From an uncultured Oscillospiraceae bacterium (GTDB lineage: Bacteria; Bacillota; Clostridia; Oscillospirales; Ruminococcaceae), in the NCBI GenBank assembly GCA_934462925.1, contig CAKSIT010000003.1, positions 161,294 to 225,293 on the forward strand: 64,000 bases of DNA. Reading direction: 5' to 3'. A program made the translations under genes and the position numbers. Position 1 is the stretch's first letter. Every line of letters starts with the position of its first letter. Below, piece after piece: positions 41,995 through 51,046 of the stretch. Below the pieces are notes generated by a model, which had not been told where the DNA came from, did not search any database, and worked only from the letters and a program-made list of their open reading frames with translations.

Positions 41995-43994
41995 GGCTCT
42001 ATTCAAGGCTTGCGGCGGGCGGCATACGCCGCAACGCGAAGCTTTATGCGCCGTATATCCTTACGTGCGCGCTTATGGCGATGATGTTCTACATCGTGTG
42101 CTTTCTGTCGCAGAACCCGTTTATCGACGGCATGAGGGGCGGCGACAGCCTTAAGGTAATGCTTTTCATGGGCGTTATCATCATGGGCGTTTTTTCGGCG
42201 ATATTTTTGTTCTACACAAACTCGTTTCTTGTTAAGCGCAGGAAAAAGGAGTTCGGGCTTTACAACGTGCTGGGGCTTGGAAAGCGCAATATAGTACGCG
42301 TTATGGCGCTTGAAACGGTATTTGTCGGCGCAGGCTCAACGGCGCTTGGCATTGCGGGCGGCATACTCTTTTCAAAGCTTGCGGAGCTTCTTGCGGTGCG
42401 GATAATTCACGGCGAGGCGACATATTCATTCTATGTATGCCCGTTTTCGGTTATTAGCACCTGTGTTGTGTTTGCGGGAATTTTCCTGCTTATTCTGCTT
42501 AACGTTATTCGTCAGGTCGTTTTCTCAAAGCCTGTGGAGCTGCTGCACGCGGAGAGCGCAGGCGAAAAGCCGCCCCGCGCGAACTGGTTCGTGGCGGTTC
42601 TCGGTGCGCTTATGCTGGGGACGGCGTATTACATGGCGGTTACGATAAAGCAGCCTGCTGCAGCCATCACGGCGTTCTTTTTCGCGGTGCTGCTGGTTAT
42701 CGGCGCAACATACCTTCTGTTCATCGCAGGGTCTGTTGTAATGTGCAGGGTTCTGCAAAAGAACAAGGGCTACTATTACCGTACAAAGCACTTTATCTCG
42801 GTTTCGCAGATGGCGTACCGCATGAGGCGCAACGGCGCGGGACTTGCTTCTATATGCATACTCTGCACAATGGTGCTGGTAACGCTCTCAACAACGATCT
42901 GCCTGTACTCAAGCGAGGAGAAGCTCGTGTATTCGCGTTATCCGCGCGAGGTCATGGCGTATCCCACAAACGGCGACGCACATGACAAGGAGCGCATGCT
43001 GTCGATAATAAGTGAAGTCGCCGCCGAAAACGGCGTTACTCCGTACAACGTGCTTGATTATACCTATTCCGTATGCTCATGCTTTCTTGACGGAAGCACG
43101 TTTTACGTGCAGTCCGACGCGTATACGGGCGGCGAGGTAGTCACAGGCGACGTGCGCGACGTGTTCCTTATACCGCAGCAGGATATCGAAAAGACGTTCG
43201 GCACGAATCTTTCGCTTTCGGACGGGGAGGCCGCCATCTACACAAAGGGTGCGGCATACAAACCCGACGAGCTTACACTATACGGCGTGGGAACTTTCAC
43301 GATAAAGCAAAGGCTGCCGCAGCTTGATATTATCGGCTCTGACGCTGCAAGCATAAGCAACTCTGTGTATGTTATCGTAAGCGACATGAGCATTCTGGAG
43401 CGCGCCGCGCAGTACAACAGGGAATCCGGCTACTACAAAACGGGCGTGCGCACCTACTACGGCTTTGACACGGGACTTACCGGCGAGGCAGCCGAAAAGT
43501 TCTGCAACGACATTATAATAAGGGCGTCCGGTGAAATGAAATACTATTCAATAATGCTGCGCGAAATAGAATTTCTTGACTTTCTCGGGCTGTACGGCGG
43601 GCTGTTCTTCCTCGGCATAGTTTTCGGCGGAGTGTTCATTCTCGCTGCGGTGCTTATTATGTATTACAAGCAGATAAGCGAGGGCTACGACGACAGGGCG
43701 CGGTTCGACATACTTAAAAAGGTCGGCATGAACGACCGCGATATAAGGCGCGCGGTAAATTCGCAGGTGCTTACGGTGTTCTTTGCGCCGCTTATTGCGG
43801 CGGGAGTGCATATGTGCTTTGCGTTCCCCATGCTTACAAAGCTTATGGGAATGTTCTGCCTTTACGACACGCGCTATATGGCGTGTGTGACGCTTGCGTG
43901 CTTTGGAGTGTTTGCGGCGCTTTACGTTGCGGTTTACGCGGTAACGTCGCGCAGCTATTATACGATTGTAAGTGGTAAGAAAAATGAAACATAA
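41991..43994 (+). CDS. ABC transporter permease (BceB-like, FtsX domains)
   Basis: 667 residues with about ten membrane helices and a large extracellular part (about residues 315-525), the layout of BceB permeases. Two FtsX domains: residues about 60-190 (FLVKRRKKEFGLYNVLGLGKRN) and near the end (DDRARFDILKKVGMNDRDI). Translation is coupled to the ATPase by ATGA. The last 11 bases overlap a tiny membrane protein gene. Confidence 0.92.
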   Translation: MRLYSRLAAGGIRRNAKLYAPYILTCALMAMMFYIVCFLSQNPFIDGMRGGDSLKVMLFMGVIIMGVFSAIFLFYTNSFLVKRRKKEFGLYNVLGLGKRNIVRVMALETVFVGAGSTALGIAGGILFSKLAELLAVRIIHGEATYSFYVCPFSVISTCVVFAGIFLLILLNVIRQVVFSKPVELLHAESAGEKPPRANWFVAVLGALMLGTAYYMAVTIKQPAAAITAFFFAVLLVIGATYLLFIAGSVVMCRVLQKNKGYYYRTKHFISVSQMAYRMRRNGAGLASICILCTMVLVTLSTTICLYSSEEKLVYSRYPREVMAYPTNGDAHDKERMLSIISEVAAENGVTPYNVLDYTYSVCSCFLDGSTFYVQSDAYTGGEVVTGDVRDVFLIPQQDIEKTFGTNLSLSDGEAAIYTKGAAYKPDELTLYGVGTFTIKQRLPQLDIIGSDAASISNSVYVIVSDMSILERAAQYNRESGYYKTGVRTYYGFDTGLTGEAAEKFCNDIIIRASGEMKYYSIMLREIEFLDFLGLYGGLFFLGIVFGGVFILAAVLIMYYKQISEGYDDRARFDILKKVGMNDRDIRRAVNSQVLTVFFAPLIAAGVHMCFAFPMLTKLMGMFCLYDTRYMACVTLACFGVFAALYVAVYAVTSRSYYTIVSGKKNET

Positions 43995-44130
43995 ACACAG
44001 ACCTCTCGGCGTGATATGCCTTGTGCTGCTCGGCATACTCGCGCTGCCCGCGGCGGCGTTCGCGGGGCTGTTCTGGGCGGCATATACGTTAATGGACAAG
44101 GCTCTTGCAAAGGCAGAGCCGCAAAAGTGA
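43984..44130 (+). CDS. 48-residue single-span membrane protein
   Basis: Starts MKHKHRPLGVICLVLL; one transmembrane helix (about residues 8-37) and a short charged tail ending in EPQK. The ATG at 43984 lies inside the end of the permease gene, preceded by AGTGGTAAGAAA, and the stop is 18 bases before the transglycosylase start, so it sits between the two in one operon. No family recognised. Too short to be certain, but the overlap and hydrophobic design support it. Confidence 0.55.
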   Translation: MKHKHRPLGVICLVLLGILALPAAAFAGLFWAAYTLMDKALAKAEPQK

Positions 44131-44148
44131 CAAAAGGGGGTGCGTGCT

Positions 44149-44841
44149 ATGGGGACGGCTGTTGCAGGCGGGCGGCACAGGGTTCGCTCGGCGTTATTCG
44201 TGCTGTTTGCGGCGGCGTTTTCGCTGGCGGCGGCGCTCGGGGTGTTCGTGCTGGGCTGTTGGGAGCTTCACAGAACGGCTGTAACCGAGCTTACGCCCAC
44301 GGCGCTTTACGCGCAGGTTTCGCAGCAGGAGGACTTTGTGGAGTTCGACGAGCTGCCCGCGTTCTATGTAAACGCGGTTACCGCCATTGAGGACAGAAAC
44401 TTCTTTACGCACGGCGGGGTAGAGGTAAGCTCTCTTGCGCGGGCGCTTTTGCGCAACATAAAGGCTCGCAGCTTTGCCGAGGGCGGCAGCACGATAACCA
44501 TGCAGACCGCGAAAAATCTCTACTACACGCAGGAAAAGAGCATTACGCGAAAGGTGACGGAGATTTTCACCGCCTTTGACCTTGAACGCGAGCTTACCAA
44601 GGAGCAGATATTCGCGCTTTACGTGAACACGATATACTTTGGCGGCGGGTATTACGGCATAGGCGCGGCGGCTGAGGGCTACTACGGCGCTGCGCCCGCG
44701 GACCTTACCGACGAGCAGTGCGCGGTGCTTGCAGGCGTGCCTAAGTCCCCGAACGCCTTTTCTCCCGCAGCCCACCCCGATGCCGCCGAGGAACGCGCGC
44801 AAAAGGTTCTTGCTGCAATGAGCGAGTGCGGGTACATATAA
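44149..44841 (+). CDS. monofunctional peptidoglycan glycosyltransferase (GT51)
   Basis: 230 residues. One N-terminal membrane anchor (about 18-38), then the GT51 domain with the catalytic Glu81 in AVTAIEDRNFFTHGG, the second motif GGSTITMQTAKNLY, the third KVTEIFTAFDLERELTKEQI and the YVNTIYFGGGYYGI motif. No transpeptidase domain follows, so it polymerises glycan strands only. Start is the ATG at 44149 after AAGGGGGTGC; a GTG at 44140 would be too close. Position behind BceAB suggests wall repair in response to the same antibiotics. Confidence 0.9.
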   Translation: MGTAVAGGRHRVRSALFVLFAAAFSLAAALGVFVLGCWELHRTAVTELTPTALYAQVSQQEDFVEFDELPAFYVNAVTAIEDRNFFTHGGVEVSSLARALLRNIKARSFAEGGSTITMQTAKNLYYTQEKSITRKVTEIFTAFDLERELTKEQIFALYVNTIYFGGGYYGIGAAAEGYYGAAPADLTDEQCAVLAGVPKSPNAFSPAAHPDAAEERAQKVLAAMSECGYI

Positions 44842-44848
44842 ACATAAC

Positions 44849-44879
44849 AGCTGCGCCGGTTTTTTCGGCGCGGCTTTTT
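44849..44879 (+). terminator. terminator of the Bce operon
   Basis: AGCTGCGCCG pairs with CGGCGCGGCT (one bulge on each side) around TTTTTT, followed by TTTTT. Confidence 0.8.
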
Positions 44880-44910
44880 GGCATTGTTGTGAAAAAATAT
44901 CCGTGAGAAC

Positions 44911-44939
44911 TTGACAATTCGGGCGTTTGGTGGTATAAT
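44911..44939 (+). promoter_or_regulatory. consensus promoter upstream of aspS
   Basis: TTGACA (44911-44916), 17 bases, TATAAT (44934-44939), about 200 bases before the aspS start. No T-box elements (no GGTGG antiterminator bulge, no terminator before the gene) are seen in the leader. Confidence 0.85.
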
Positions 44940-45022
44940 AATAACCGCACAGCGTTTATTATTATACATCAAATGTCCTCGCACATACGCAAATCAAAGA
45001 GTTGCTCCGTGCGTTTTGGACA

Positions 45023-45056
45023 ATTATACCATAACGCTTCGCTTATATGGTATAAT
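45023..45056. promoter_or_regulatory. inverted repeat with a TATAAT in each arm, aspS leader
   Basis: ATTATACCATA (45023-45033) and TATGGTATAAT (45046-45056), a perfect 11-base inverted repeat with a 12-base loop. Each arm ends in a -10-like box facing outward. A third GGTATAAT is at 45101-45108. Could be an operator or overlapping divergent promoters; the role is unknown. Confidence 0.5.
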
Positions 45057-45142
45057 AAATTGTTAAATAAAGCCCTGTTGCAGGAAACTTAGATATTCAG
45101 GGTATAATATAATCAATCGTGATTGAAAGGATTGGATACAAA

Positions 45143-46915
45143 GTGTTCAGAGAAAACGAATACCGCACGCAGTACTGCAACGCGGTAACAGAAAGCGATA
45201 TCGGAAAGAAAGTCCGTGCGGCGGGCTGGGTTGAGAATATCCGCGACCACGGCGGTATAATGTTTATCGACCTGCGCGACCATTACGGCACAGTGCAGGT
45301 GGTATTCCACAACGAGGAGCTGCTTAAGGGCATACGCAAGGAAAGCGCCGTTTCCATAAGCGGCACGGTATTAAAGCGCGACGAGTCCACCTATAACGAC
45401 AAGATTGAAACGGGTACTGTCGAGATTGAGGCGGAGGAAGTGCGCATTCTCGGCAGAGTGACCGAGGACCTGCCGTTCGAGGTTGCAATCTCCAAGGAAA
45501 CCAAGGAGGATCTGCGCCTTAAGTACCGCTACCTTGACCTGCGCAACAAGAAGGTTCACGACAATATCGTGTTCCGCTCAAAGGTGATTTCGTTCCTGCG
45601 CAATAAGATGAGCGACATGGGCTTTCTTGAGCTTCAGACGCCGATTCTGTCCACCTCGTCCCCCGAGGGCGCGCGCGACTACCTTATCCCCAGCAGAAAG
45701 CACCACGGCAAGTTCTACGCGCTTCCGCAAGCGCCGCAGATTTTCAAGCAGATTTACATGGTGTCGGGCTTTGATAAGTATTTCCAGATAGCGCCCTGCT
45801 TCCGCGACGAGGACGCGCGCGCTGACCGCTCTCCCGGCGAGTTCTACCAGCTTGACTTTGAGATGTCCTTTGCAACGCAGGAGGACGTTTTCGCGGTAGC
45901 CGAGGAGGTCCTGTACGAAACCTTTACAAAGTTCTCCGACAAGAACGTAAGCCCCGCGCCGTTCAGACGCATTCCCTACGAGGAGGCTATGCTCACTTAC
46001 GGCTCTGACAAGCCCGACCTGCGCAACCCGCTCGTTATCAAGGAGCTTTCAGACCTCTTTGTTGACAGCGACTTCAAGCCGTTCTGCAACAAGGTAGTTC
46101 GCGGTATCCGCGTGCCGAACATGGCAGGGCAGTCCAAGAGCTTCTTCAAGAACATGGAGGACTTCGCAACGAACGAAGTCGGCATGAAGGGTCTCGGCTA
46201 CTTTAAGGTAGAGGAGGGCGAAAACGGCGGCTTCAAGTACAACGGTCCTATCGACAAGTTCCTTGACGACGCACAGCGCGCCGAGCTTGCAAAGCGCTGC
46301 GAGCTTGAGGCAGGCGACGTTCTCTACTTTATTGCCGACAGCAAGAAAAACGCGCCGAAGTTCGCGGGACAGATTCGCAACGAGGTTGCAAAGCGCATGG
46401 GTCTTGTAGACGAAAGCCGCTTTGAGCTGTGCTTCATCGTTGACTTCCCGATGTACGAGCTTGACGAGGAAACAGGCAAGATAATCTTCACGCACAACCC
46501 GTTCTCCATGCCGCAGGGCGGTCTTGACGCGCTTCTTAACAAGAACCCGCTCGACATTCTCGCGTATCAGTATGATATCGTATGCAACGGCGTAGAGCTG
46601 TCCTCGGGCGCTGTAAGAAATCACGACCTCGACATCATGGTAAAGGCGTTTGAGATAGCAGGCTACACCGAGGAGGACGTTGCTTCCAAGTTTGGCGCGC
46701 TCTACAACGCGTTCAAGTTTGGCGCGCCGCCCCACGCAGGCATGGCGCCCGGCGTAGACCGTATGATAATGCTCCTTACGGGCGAGGAGAGCATTCGTGA
46801 GATAATCGCGTTCCCGCTCAACTCCAACGCGCAGGATTTGCTCCTCGGCGCGCCCACGGAGGTTACGGAGCAGCAGCTCCGCGAGGTTCACATCAAGGTA
46901 AGAAAGCAGATGTGA
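45143..46915 (+). CDS. aspS: aspartyl-tRNA synthetase
   Basis: 590 residues, the usual bacterial size. N-terminal OB fold (VRAAGWVENIRDHGGIMFIDLRD), class II motif 1 and 2 (FLRNKMSDMGFLELQTPIL; CFRDEDARADRSPGEFYQLD), the bacterial GAD insertion (about 300-420), and motif 3 GMAPGVDRMIMLL. Start is the GTG at 45143 with GAAAGGATTGG upstream; a GTG at 45119 is in frame but precedes that site. Whether it also charges tRNA-Asn cannot be told. Confidence 0.95.
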   Translation: MFRENEYRTQYCNAVTESDIGKKVRAAGWVENIRDHGGIMFIDLRDHYGTVQVVFHNEELLKGIRKESAVSISGTVLKRDESTYNDKIETGTVEIEAEEVRILGRVTEDLPFEVAISKETKEDLRLKYRYLDLRNKKVHDNIVFRSKVISFLRNKMSDMGFLELQTPILSTSSPEGARDYLIPSRKHHGKFYALPQAPQIFKQIYMVSGFDKYFQIAPCFRDEDARADRSPGEFYQLDFEMSFATQEDVFAVAEEVLYETFTKFSDKNVSPAPFRRIPYEEAMLTYGSDKPDLRNPLVIKELSDLFVDSDFKPFCNKVVRGIRVPNMAGQSKSFFKNMEDFATNEVGMKGLGYFKVEEGENGGFKYNGPIDKFLDDAQRAELAKRCELEAGDVLYFIADSKKNAPKFAGQIRNEVAKRMGLVDESRFELCFIVDFPMYELDEETGKIIFTHNPFSMPQGGLDALLNKNPLDILAYQYDIVCNGVELSSGAVRNHDLDIMVKAFEIAGYTEEDVASKFGALYNAFKFGAPPHAGMAPGVDRMIMLLTGEESIREIIAFPLNSNAQDLLLGAPTEVTEQQLREVHIKVRKQM

Positions 46916-46939
46916 GCTGCTATAATTGCATAAACAAGA

Positions 46940-46963
46940 CTCCCGCCGAAAGAACGGCGGGAG
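46940..46963. terminator. terminator between aspS and the GNAT gene
   Basis: CTCCCGCCG pairs with CGGCGGGAG around AAAGAA; T-rich on both outer sides. The genes converge. Confidence 0.82.
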
Positions 46964-46976
46964 CTTTATTATACGC

Positions 46977-47408
46977 TTACAGCCACTGGATAAAACCGGT
47001 TTTATCAGTGCGGTTGTAGCCTGCCTGCTCGTAAAAGCGCAGCGTGCTTTCAAGCTTCGAACCTGTCATAAGCACAAGGCGGTAGCAGTTTTCGTTGATA
47101 GCGAGCTGCTTTGCGTAGTCAAGGCAGGCGCGCGCAAGCCCTCTTTTGCGGTAGTCAGCGTGGGTCACCACGTTCTCTACCCACGCGTAGGGGCGGGGTC
47201 CGTGCGTCAGGTTCGGGACGATAAGGCAGGTGACGCTTGAAACGATTCTGCCGTCCTCCTCCGCTACGATTATATGATAATTCGGGTCGGAAATTATGCT
47301 TCCCCATACGCCGCGTGCCTTTTCAAAGAGCGGCACTTCCGTTTCGTGCAGGTGCAGGTAAAGCTCCATAAGCTGCTCGTAGTCAGCGCTTGTTATTTCG
47401 CGTATCAT
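46977..47408 (-). CDS. GNAT-family N-acetyltransferase
   Basis: 143 residues. The acetyl-CoA-binding pattern WVENVVTHADYRKRGLARACLDYA matches motif A (R/Q-x-x-G-x-A), followed by the YRLVLMTGSKLESTLRFYEQAGY ending typical of GNATs. Substrate unknown. The start is the ATG at 47408, because the in-frame ATG at 47420 forms the GGAGGAG ribosome-binding site. Element C stands just upstream. Confidence 0.88.
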   Translation of the reverse strand: MIREITSADYEQLMELYLHLHETEVPLFEKARGVWGSIISDPNYHIIVAEEDGRIVSSVTCLIVPNLTHGPRPYAWVENVVTHADYRKRGLARACLDYAKQLAINENCYRLVLMTGSKLESTLRFYEQAGYNRTDKTGFIQWL

Positions 47409-47426
47409 AAACTCCTCCATATATCA

Positions 47427-47451
47427 AACCCCGCTCATAACGAGCGGTGCT
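47427..47451. repeat. duplicated terminator hairpin, left copy (flank of element C)
   Basis: AACCCCGCTCATAACGAGCGG plus TGCT, matching 47661-47685 in 24 of 25 bases. It is the CCGCTC/GAGCGG hairpin that ends mscL. Confidence 0.85.
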
Positions 47452-47660
47452 GAGTCTGTCGAAAAAGTCTTGCGACTTTTCCGACAGGAACATCCGCACT
47501 GCGCGCACGGTCACGTAAGGCGTAAGCCGTCGCGTTGCGTAAGCGCAGCGTCGCGTTCACACTTGTGCGGATAGAAGTGTTTTTTGCCCCGGCGGAGCCG
47601 TGACAAAAAACGGATTTCAAAGCCCGCTTCGCGGGCATAACATACTTTTTCGACATGCTG
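47452..47660 (+). mobile_element. non-coding terminal-inverted-repeat element, copy C
   Basis: 209 bases. Left end GAGTCTGTCGAAAAA, right end inverted CAGCATGTCGAAAAA. Shares with copy A the blocks ACATCCGCACTGCGCGCACGG-like, CACTTGTGCGGATAGAAGTG and GATTTCAAAGCCCGC, but the apical parts of its stems differ entirely (for example GTCTTGCGACTTTTCC instead of the CCCCC/GGGGG stem). Bounded by a 25-base direct repeat of a terminator hairpin. Confidence 0.8.
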
Positions 47661-47685
47661 AACCCCGCTCATAACGAGCGGGGCT
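47661..47685. terminator. terminator of mscL, right copy of the duplication
   Basis: CCCCGCTC pairs with GAGCGGGG around ATAAC, then CTTTTATT; five bases beyond the mscL stop, which is read on the other strand. Confidence 0.8.
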
Positions 47686-47689
47686 TTTA

Positions 47690-48124
47690 TTACTGCTTTT
47701 CTTCTTCATTTTCTGAGGCTTTTTCGCCCTTAAGCAGGTCGCGTATCTCGGTGAGAAGCTCCTCCTCCTTTGTGGGCTTGGGAGGCTCCGCGGGCTTTTC
47801 TTCTTCCTTTTTCTTGCCAAGCTCCATAAGCTTGTTCATACCCTTTACCAGCAGGAAAAGCACAAGCGCCATGATAAGGAAGTTCACCACAGCCGTAAGG
47901 AACGCGCCGTAATTGAACACAACGCCGTTAATCTCAAACTGACCGCCGATTACGATGCCCTCTTCGCTGCCGCCCGTAATAAGCTGAATAAGCGGGTTGA
48001 TGAAGCTGTCGGTAAGAGCGTTTACTATGCTCTGGAACGCCGCGCCTATGATAACGCCGACTGCCATGCTCATTGCATTGCCCTTGATTGCAAACGTCTT
48101 AAATTCCTCAAAAAACTTTTTCAT
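47690..48124 (-). CDS. mscL: large-conductance mechanosensitive channel
   Basis: 144 residues. It releases solutes on osmotic downshock. N-terminal amphipathic helix and first membrane helix FAIKGNAMSMAVGVIIGAAF, with the conserved pore-lining Gly/Ala; second helix near residues 70-98; acidic and Lys/Glu-rich C-terminal tail typical of the family. Start ATG at 48124, after AAAAGGAGC. Single gene ending in a terminator that now exists in two copies around element C. Confidence 0.94.
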   Translation of the reverse strand: MKKFFEEFKTFAIKGNAMSMAVGVIIGAAFQSIVNALTDSFINPLIQLITGGSEEGIVIGGQFEINGVVFNYGAFLTAVVNFLIMALVLFLLVKGMNKLMELGKKKEEEKPAEPPKPTKEEELLTEIRDLLKGEKASENEEEKQ

Positions 48125-48207
48125 GTGTCCATGCTCCTTTTGTATTTTTTGCGGAAGCCCGCATAACTAATGCTATCATATCACAAAAATTTGCTTTTGT
48201 CAACTTT

Positions 48208-51027
48208 TCAAAGCAGTTTTTTAAGGTATTCGCCCGTATACGACTTTTTGCAGGCGGCTATCTGCTCGGGCGTGCCGCTTGCGACTACCGTGCCGCCCCT
48301 GTCGCCGCCCTCAGGGCCGATGTCGATGATATAGTCCGCCGTTTTTATTACGTCAAGGTTGTGTTCTATTACAAGAACCGTGTTCCCGCCGTCCGTCAGC
48401 CGCTGGAGAATGTCTATAAGCCTGCGCACGTCCGCCGTGTGCAGCCCTGTCGTAGGCTCGTCGAGAATGTATATCGTCTTGCCAGTGGAGCGCTTGGAAA
48501 GCTCCGTTGCGAGCTTTATGCGCTGCGCCTCGCCGCCCGACAGGGTAGTGGAGGACTGTCCTATCTTGATGTAGCCCAGTCCCACCTCGTCAAGCGTTTT
48601 AAGCTTGTTGTAAATGCGCGGTATGTTCGCAAAGAACTCAACGCCCTCGGCAACCGTCATTTCAAGCACCTCGTAGATGTTCTTGCCCTTGTAGCGCACC
48701 TCGAGCGTTTCGCGGTTGTAGCGGTGACCCTTGCAGACCTCGCACGGCACGTAAATATCGGGCAGGAAGTGCATTTCTATTTTAAGAATGCCGTCGCCCT
48801 CGCACGCCTCGCAGCGCCCGCCCTTTGTGTTAAAGGAGAACCGCCCCGCGGTGTAGCCGCGCAGCTTTGCGTCGTTTGTCTGCGCGAAAAGCTCGCGTAT
48901 CTCGGTGAAAAGCCCCGTGTACGTCGCGGGGTTGGAGCGCGGCGTTCTGCCAATGGGGGACTGGTCTATCATAATAACCTTGTCGAGGTATTCCACGCCA
49001 TGCATATCAAGGAACTTGCCGGGGCGCGTTCTCGCGCGGTTGAGCTTTGCCACAAGGTGCTTGTAGATTATCTCGTTTACAAGCGAGCTTTTGCCGCTCC
49101 CCGAAACGCCCGTTACGCAGGTGAACACGCCAAGCGGGATATCCACGTTGATGTTCTTAAGGTTGTTTTCCTGCGCGCCGATTACCCTGAGCCACTTTTC
49201 TGTGGTAGGCCTGCGGCTTTCGGGTACGGGAATCTTAAGCTTGCCGCTAAGATACTGCCCCGTGATGGAATCCTTGCATTTGAGTATGCCCTTTACGTCG
49301 CCGCTGTAAATCACCCTGCCGCCGTTTACGCCCGCCTCCGGACCTATGTCCACGATGTAGTCCGCGGCGCGCATGGTGTCCTCGTCATGCTCTACTACGA
49401 TAAGCGTGTTGCCGAGGTCGCGCAGGCGCTTAAGGGTCGCTATAAGCTTGTCGTTGTCGCGCTGGTGCAGCCCTATGCTCGGCTCGTCGAGAATATAAAG
49501 CACGCCCACAAGCGAGCTGCCTATCTGCGTTGCAAGGCGAATGCGCTGGCTCTCGCCGCCAGACAGCGTTCCCGCCGAGCGGGAGAGCGTGAGATACTCA
49601 AGCCCCACGCTGCGCAAAAAGCCCAGCCGCGACTTTATCTCTTTCAGTATCTGTCCCGCAATAAGCGCGTCGCGGTCGGAAAGCTCGAGCTTTTCCACAA
49701 AGTCGAGCGCGCCCACAACAGACATCTTGCAGAAGTCGCTGATGTTAAGCCCGCCGACAGTCACCGAAAGCGCCGCAGGGTTAAGCCGCTCGCCGTGGCA
49801 CTCGGGGCATTCAACGTCGCTCATGTAGTCTTCAAGCACATCGCGCGAATACTGGCTGTTGGTTTCCTTGTAGCGGCGTTCAAGGTTGCAGGCTATGCCC
49901 TCAAAATCCGTGTAGAACTGCCCGCCACCCTGACTGCGCGGGCGCTTTATAAGCAGCTTTTCGCCCTTTGTGCCATAAAGTATCTCGTCAATCGCCTTGT
50001 CGGGTATCTCGCTTATGGGTCTGTCAACGCTGAACGAGTGCTTTTCCGCAAGCGCGTCAAGGTACATTGCGGCGTACGTTCCCTCCGCATAGTTCCACCC
50101 CGAGGCCTTAATGCCGCCCTCCTTTATCGAGAGCGCAGGGTTCGGTATAAGCAGGGCAGGGTCTATCCTGCGGTAGCTGCCAAGTCCCGTACACTTTGGA
50201 CACGCGCCGAACGGGTTGTTGAACGAGAACATACGCGGCACAAGCTCCTCAATGCTCACGCCGTGTTCGGGGCAGGCGTAGCTTTGCGAAAAGTGCAGCT
50301 CCTCGCCGTCTATAATGTCGATGTAAACAAGCCCGCCCGTAAGGCTGCCAGCCGTTTCTATGCTGTCCGTAAGGCGGCTTTTAATGCCGTCCTTAAGCAC
50401 AAGGCGGTCGACGATTATCTCGATATTGTGCTTCTTGTTCTTTTCAAGCGCTATCTTTTCGGAGAGGTCGTAGGTTATCCCGTCAACGCGCACGCGCGAA
50501 TAGCCCGATTTGCGCGCCGCCTCGAACTCTTTCTGATGTTCGCCCTTTCTGCCCCTTACGACGGGCGCGAGAACCTGAAACTTAGTCTTTTCGGGCAGCT
50601 CCATTACCTTGTCTACTATCTCGTCAACGGTCTGCTGCTTTATCTCCCTGCCGCACACGGGGCAGTGCGGAATGCCTATGCGCGCGTACATAAGGCGCAG
50701 GTAGTCGTATATCTCCGTTACCGTACCCACGGTAGAGCGCGGGTTCTTCGAGGTCGTTTTCTGGTCTATGGAGATAGCGGGGGAGAGCCCCTCGATGCTG
50801 TCTACGTCGGGCTTTTCCATCTGCCCCAAAAACATTCTCGCGTAAGAGGACAGGCTCTCCATGTAGCGCCGCTGTCCGTCCGCAAAAATCGTGTCGAACG
50901 CGAGCGAGCTTTTGCCGCTGCCCGAAAGCCCCGTCATTACGATAAGGCTGTCGCGCGGCAGCTCTACGTCTATATTTTTGAGATTATGCTCGCGCGCGCC
51001 CTTTATGATTATCTTGTCGTTTGCCAC
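48208..51027 (-). CDS. uvrA: excinuclease ABC subunit A
   Basis: 939 residues. DNA damage recognition ATPase of nucleotide excision repair. Two ABC modules: Walker [11 protein letters not shown] (near residue 33) and [10 protein letters not shown] (near 640); signatures [13 protein letters not shown] and [13 protein letters not shown]; zinc fingers CPVCGREI and the C-x2-C sets around CPKCTGLG and CEACEGDG. Start is a GTG at 51027, preceded by GAAAGGAAC, 19 bases behind uvrB, so the two form a uvrB-uvrA operon under the same control. Confidence 0.96.
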   Translation of the reverse strand: MANDKIIIKGAREHNLKNIDVELPRDSLIVMTGLSGSGKSSLAFDTIFADGQRRYMESLSSYARMFLGQMEKPDVDSIEGLSPAISIDQKTTSKNPRSTVGTVTEIYDYLRLMYARIGIPHCPVCGREIKQQTVDEIVDKVMELPEKTKFQVLAPVVRGRKGEHQKEFEAARKSGYSRVRVDGITYDLSEKIALEKNKKHNIEIIVDRLVLKDGIKSRLTDSIETAGSLTGGLVYIDIIDGEELHFSQSYACPEHGVSIEELVPRMFSFNNPFGACPKCTGLGSYRRIDPALLIPNPALSIKEGGIKASGWNYAEGTYAAMYLDALAEKHSFSVDRPISEIPDKAIDEILYGTKGEKLLIKRPRSQGGGQFYTDFEGIACNLERRYKETNSQYSRDVLEDYMSDVECPECHGERLNPAALSVTVGGLNISDFCKMSVVGALDFVEKLELSDRDALIAGQILKEIKSRLGFLRSVGLEYLTLSRSAGTLSGGESQRIRLATQIGSSLVGVLYILDEPSIGLHQRDNDKLIATLKRLRDLGNTLIVVEHDEDTMRAADYIVDIGPEAGVNGGRVIYSGDVKGILKCKDSITGQYLSGKLKIPVPESRRPTTEKWLRVIGAQENNLKNINVDIPLGVFTCVTGVSGSGKSSLVNEIIYKHLVAKLNRARTRPGKFLDMHGVEYLDKVIMIDQSPIGRTPRSNPATYTGLFTEIRELFAQTNDAKLRGYTAGRFSFNTKGGRCEACEGDGILKIEMHFLPDIYVPCEVCKGHRYNRETLEVRYKGKNIYEVLEMTVAEGVEFFANIPRIYNKLKTLDEVGLGYIKIGQSSTTLSGGEAQRIKLATELSKRSTGKTIYILDEPTTGLHTADVRRLIDILQRLTDGGNTVLVIEHNLDVIKTADYIIDIGPEGGDRGGTVVASGTPEQIAACKKSYTGEYLKKLL

Positions 51028-51046
51028 TTTCCCTGTTCCTTTCTGT

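Noticed and set aside
44880..45142. A T-box riboswitch before aspS
   Set aside because: No GGTGG-containing T-box sequence, no specifier-loop fold and no terminator directly before the gene could be found.
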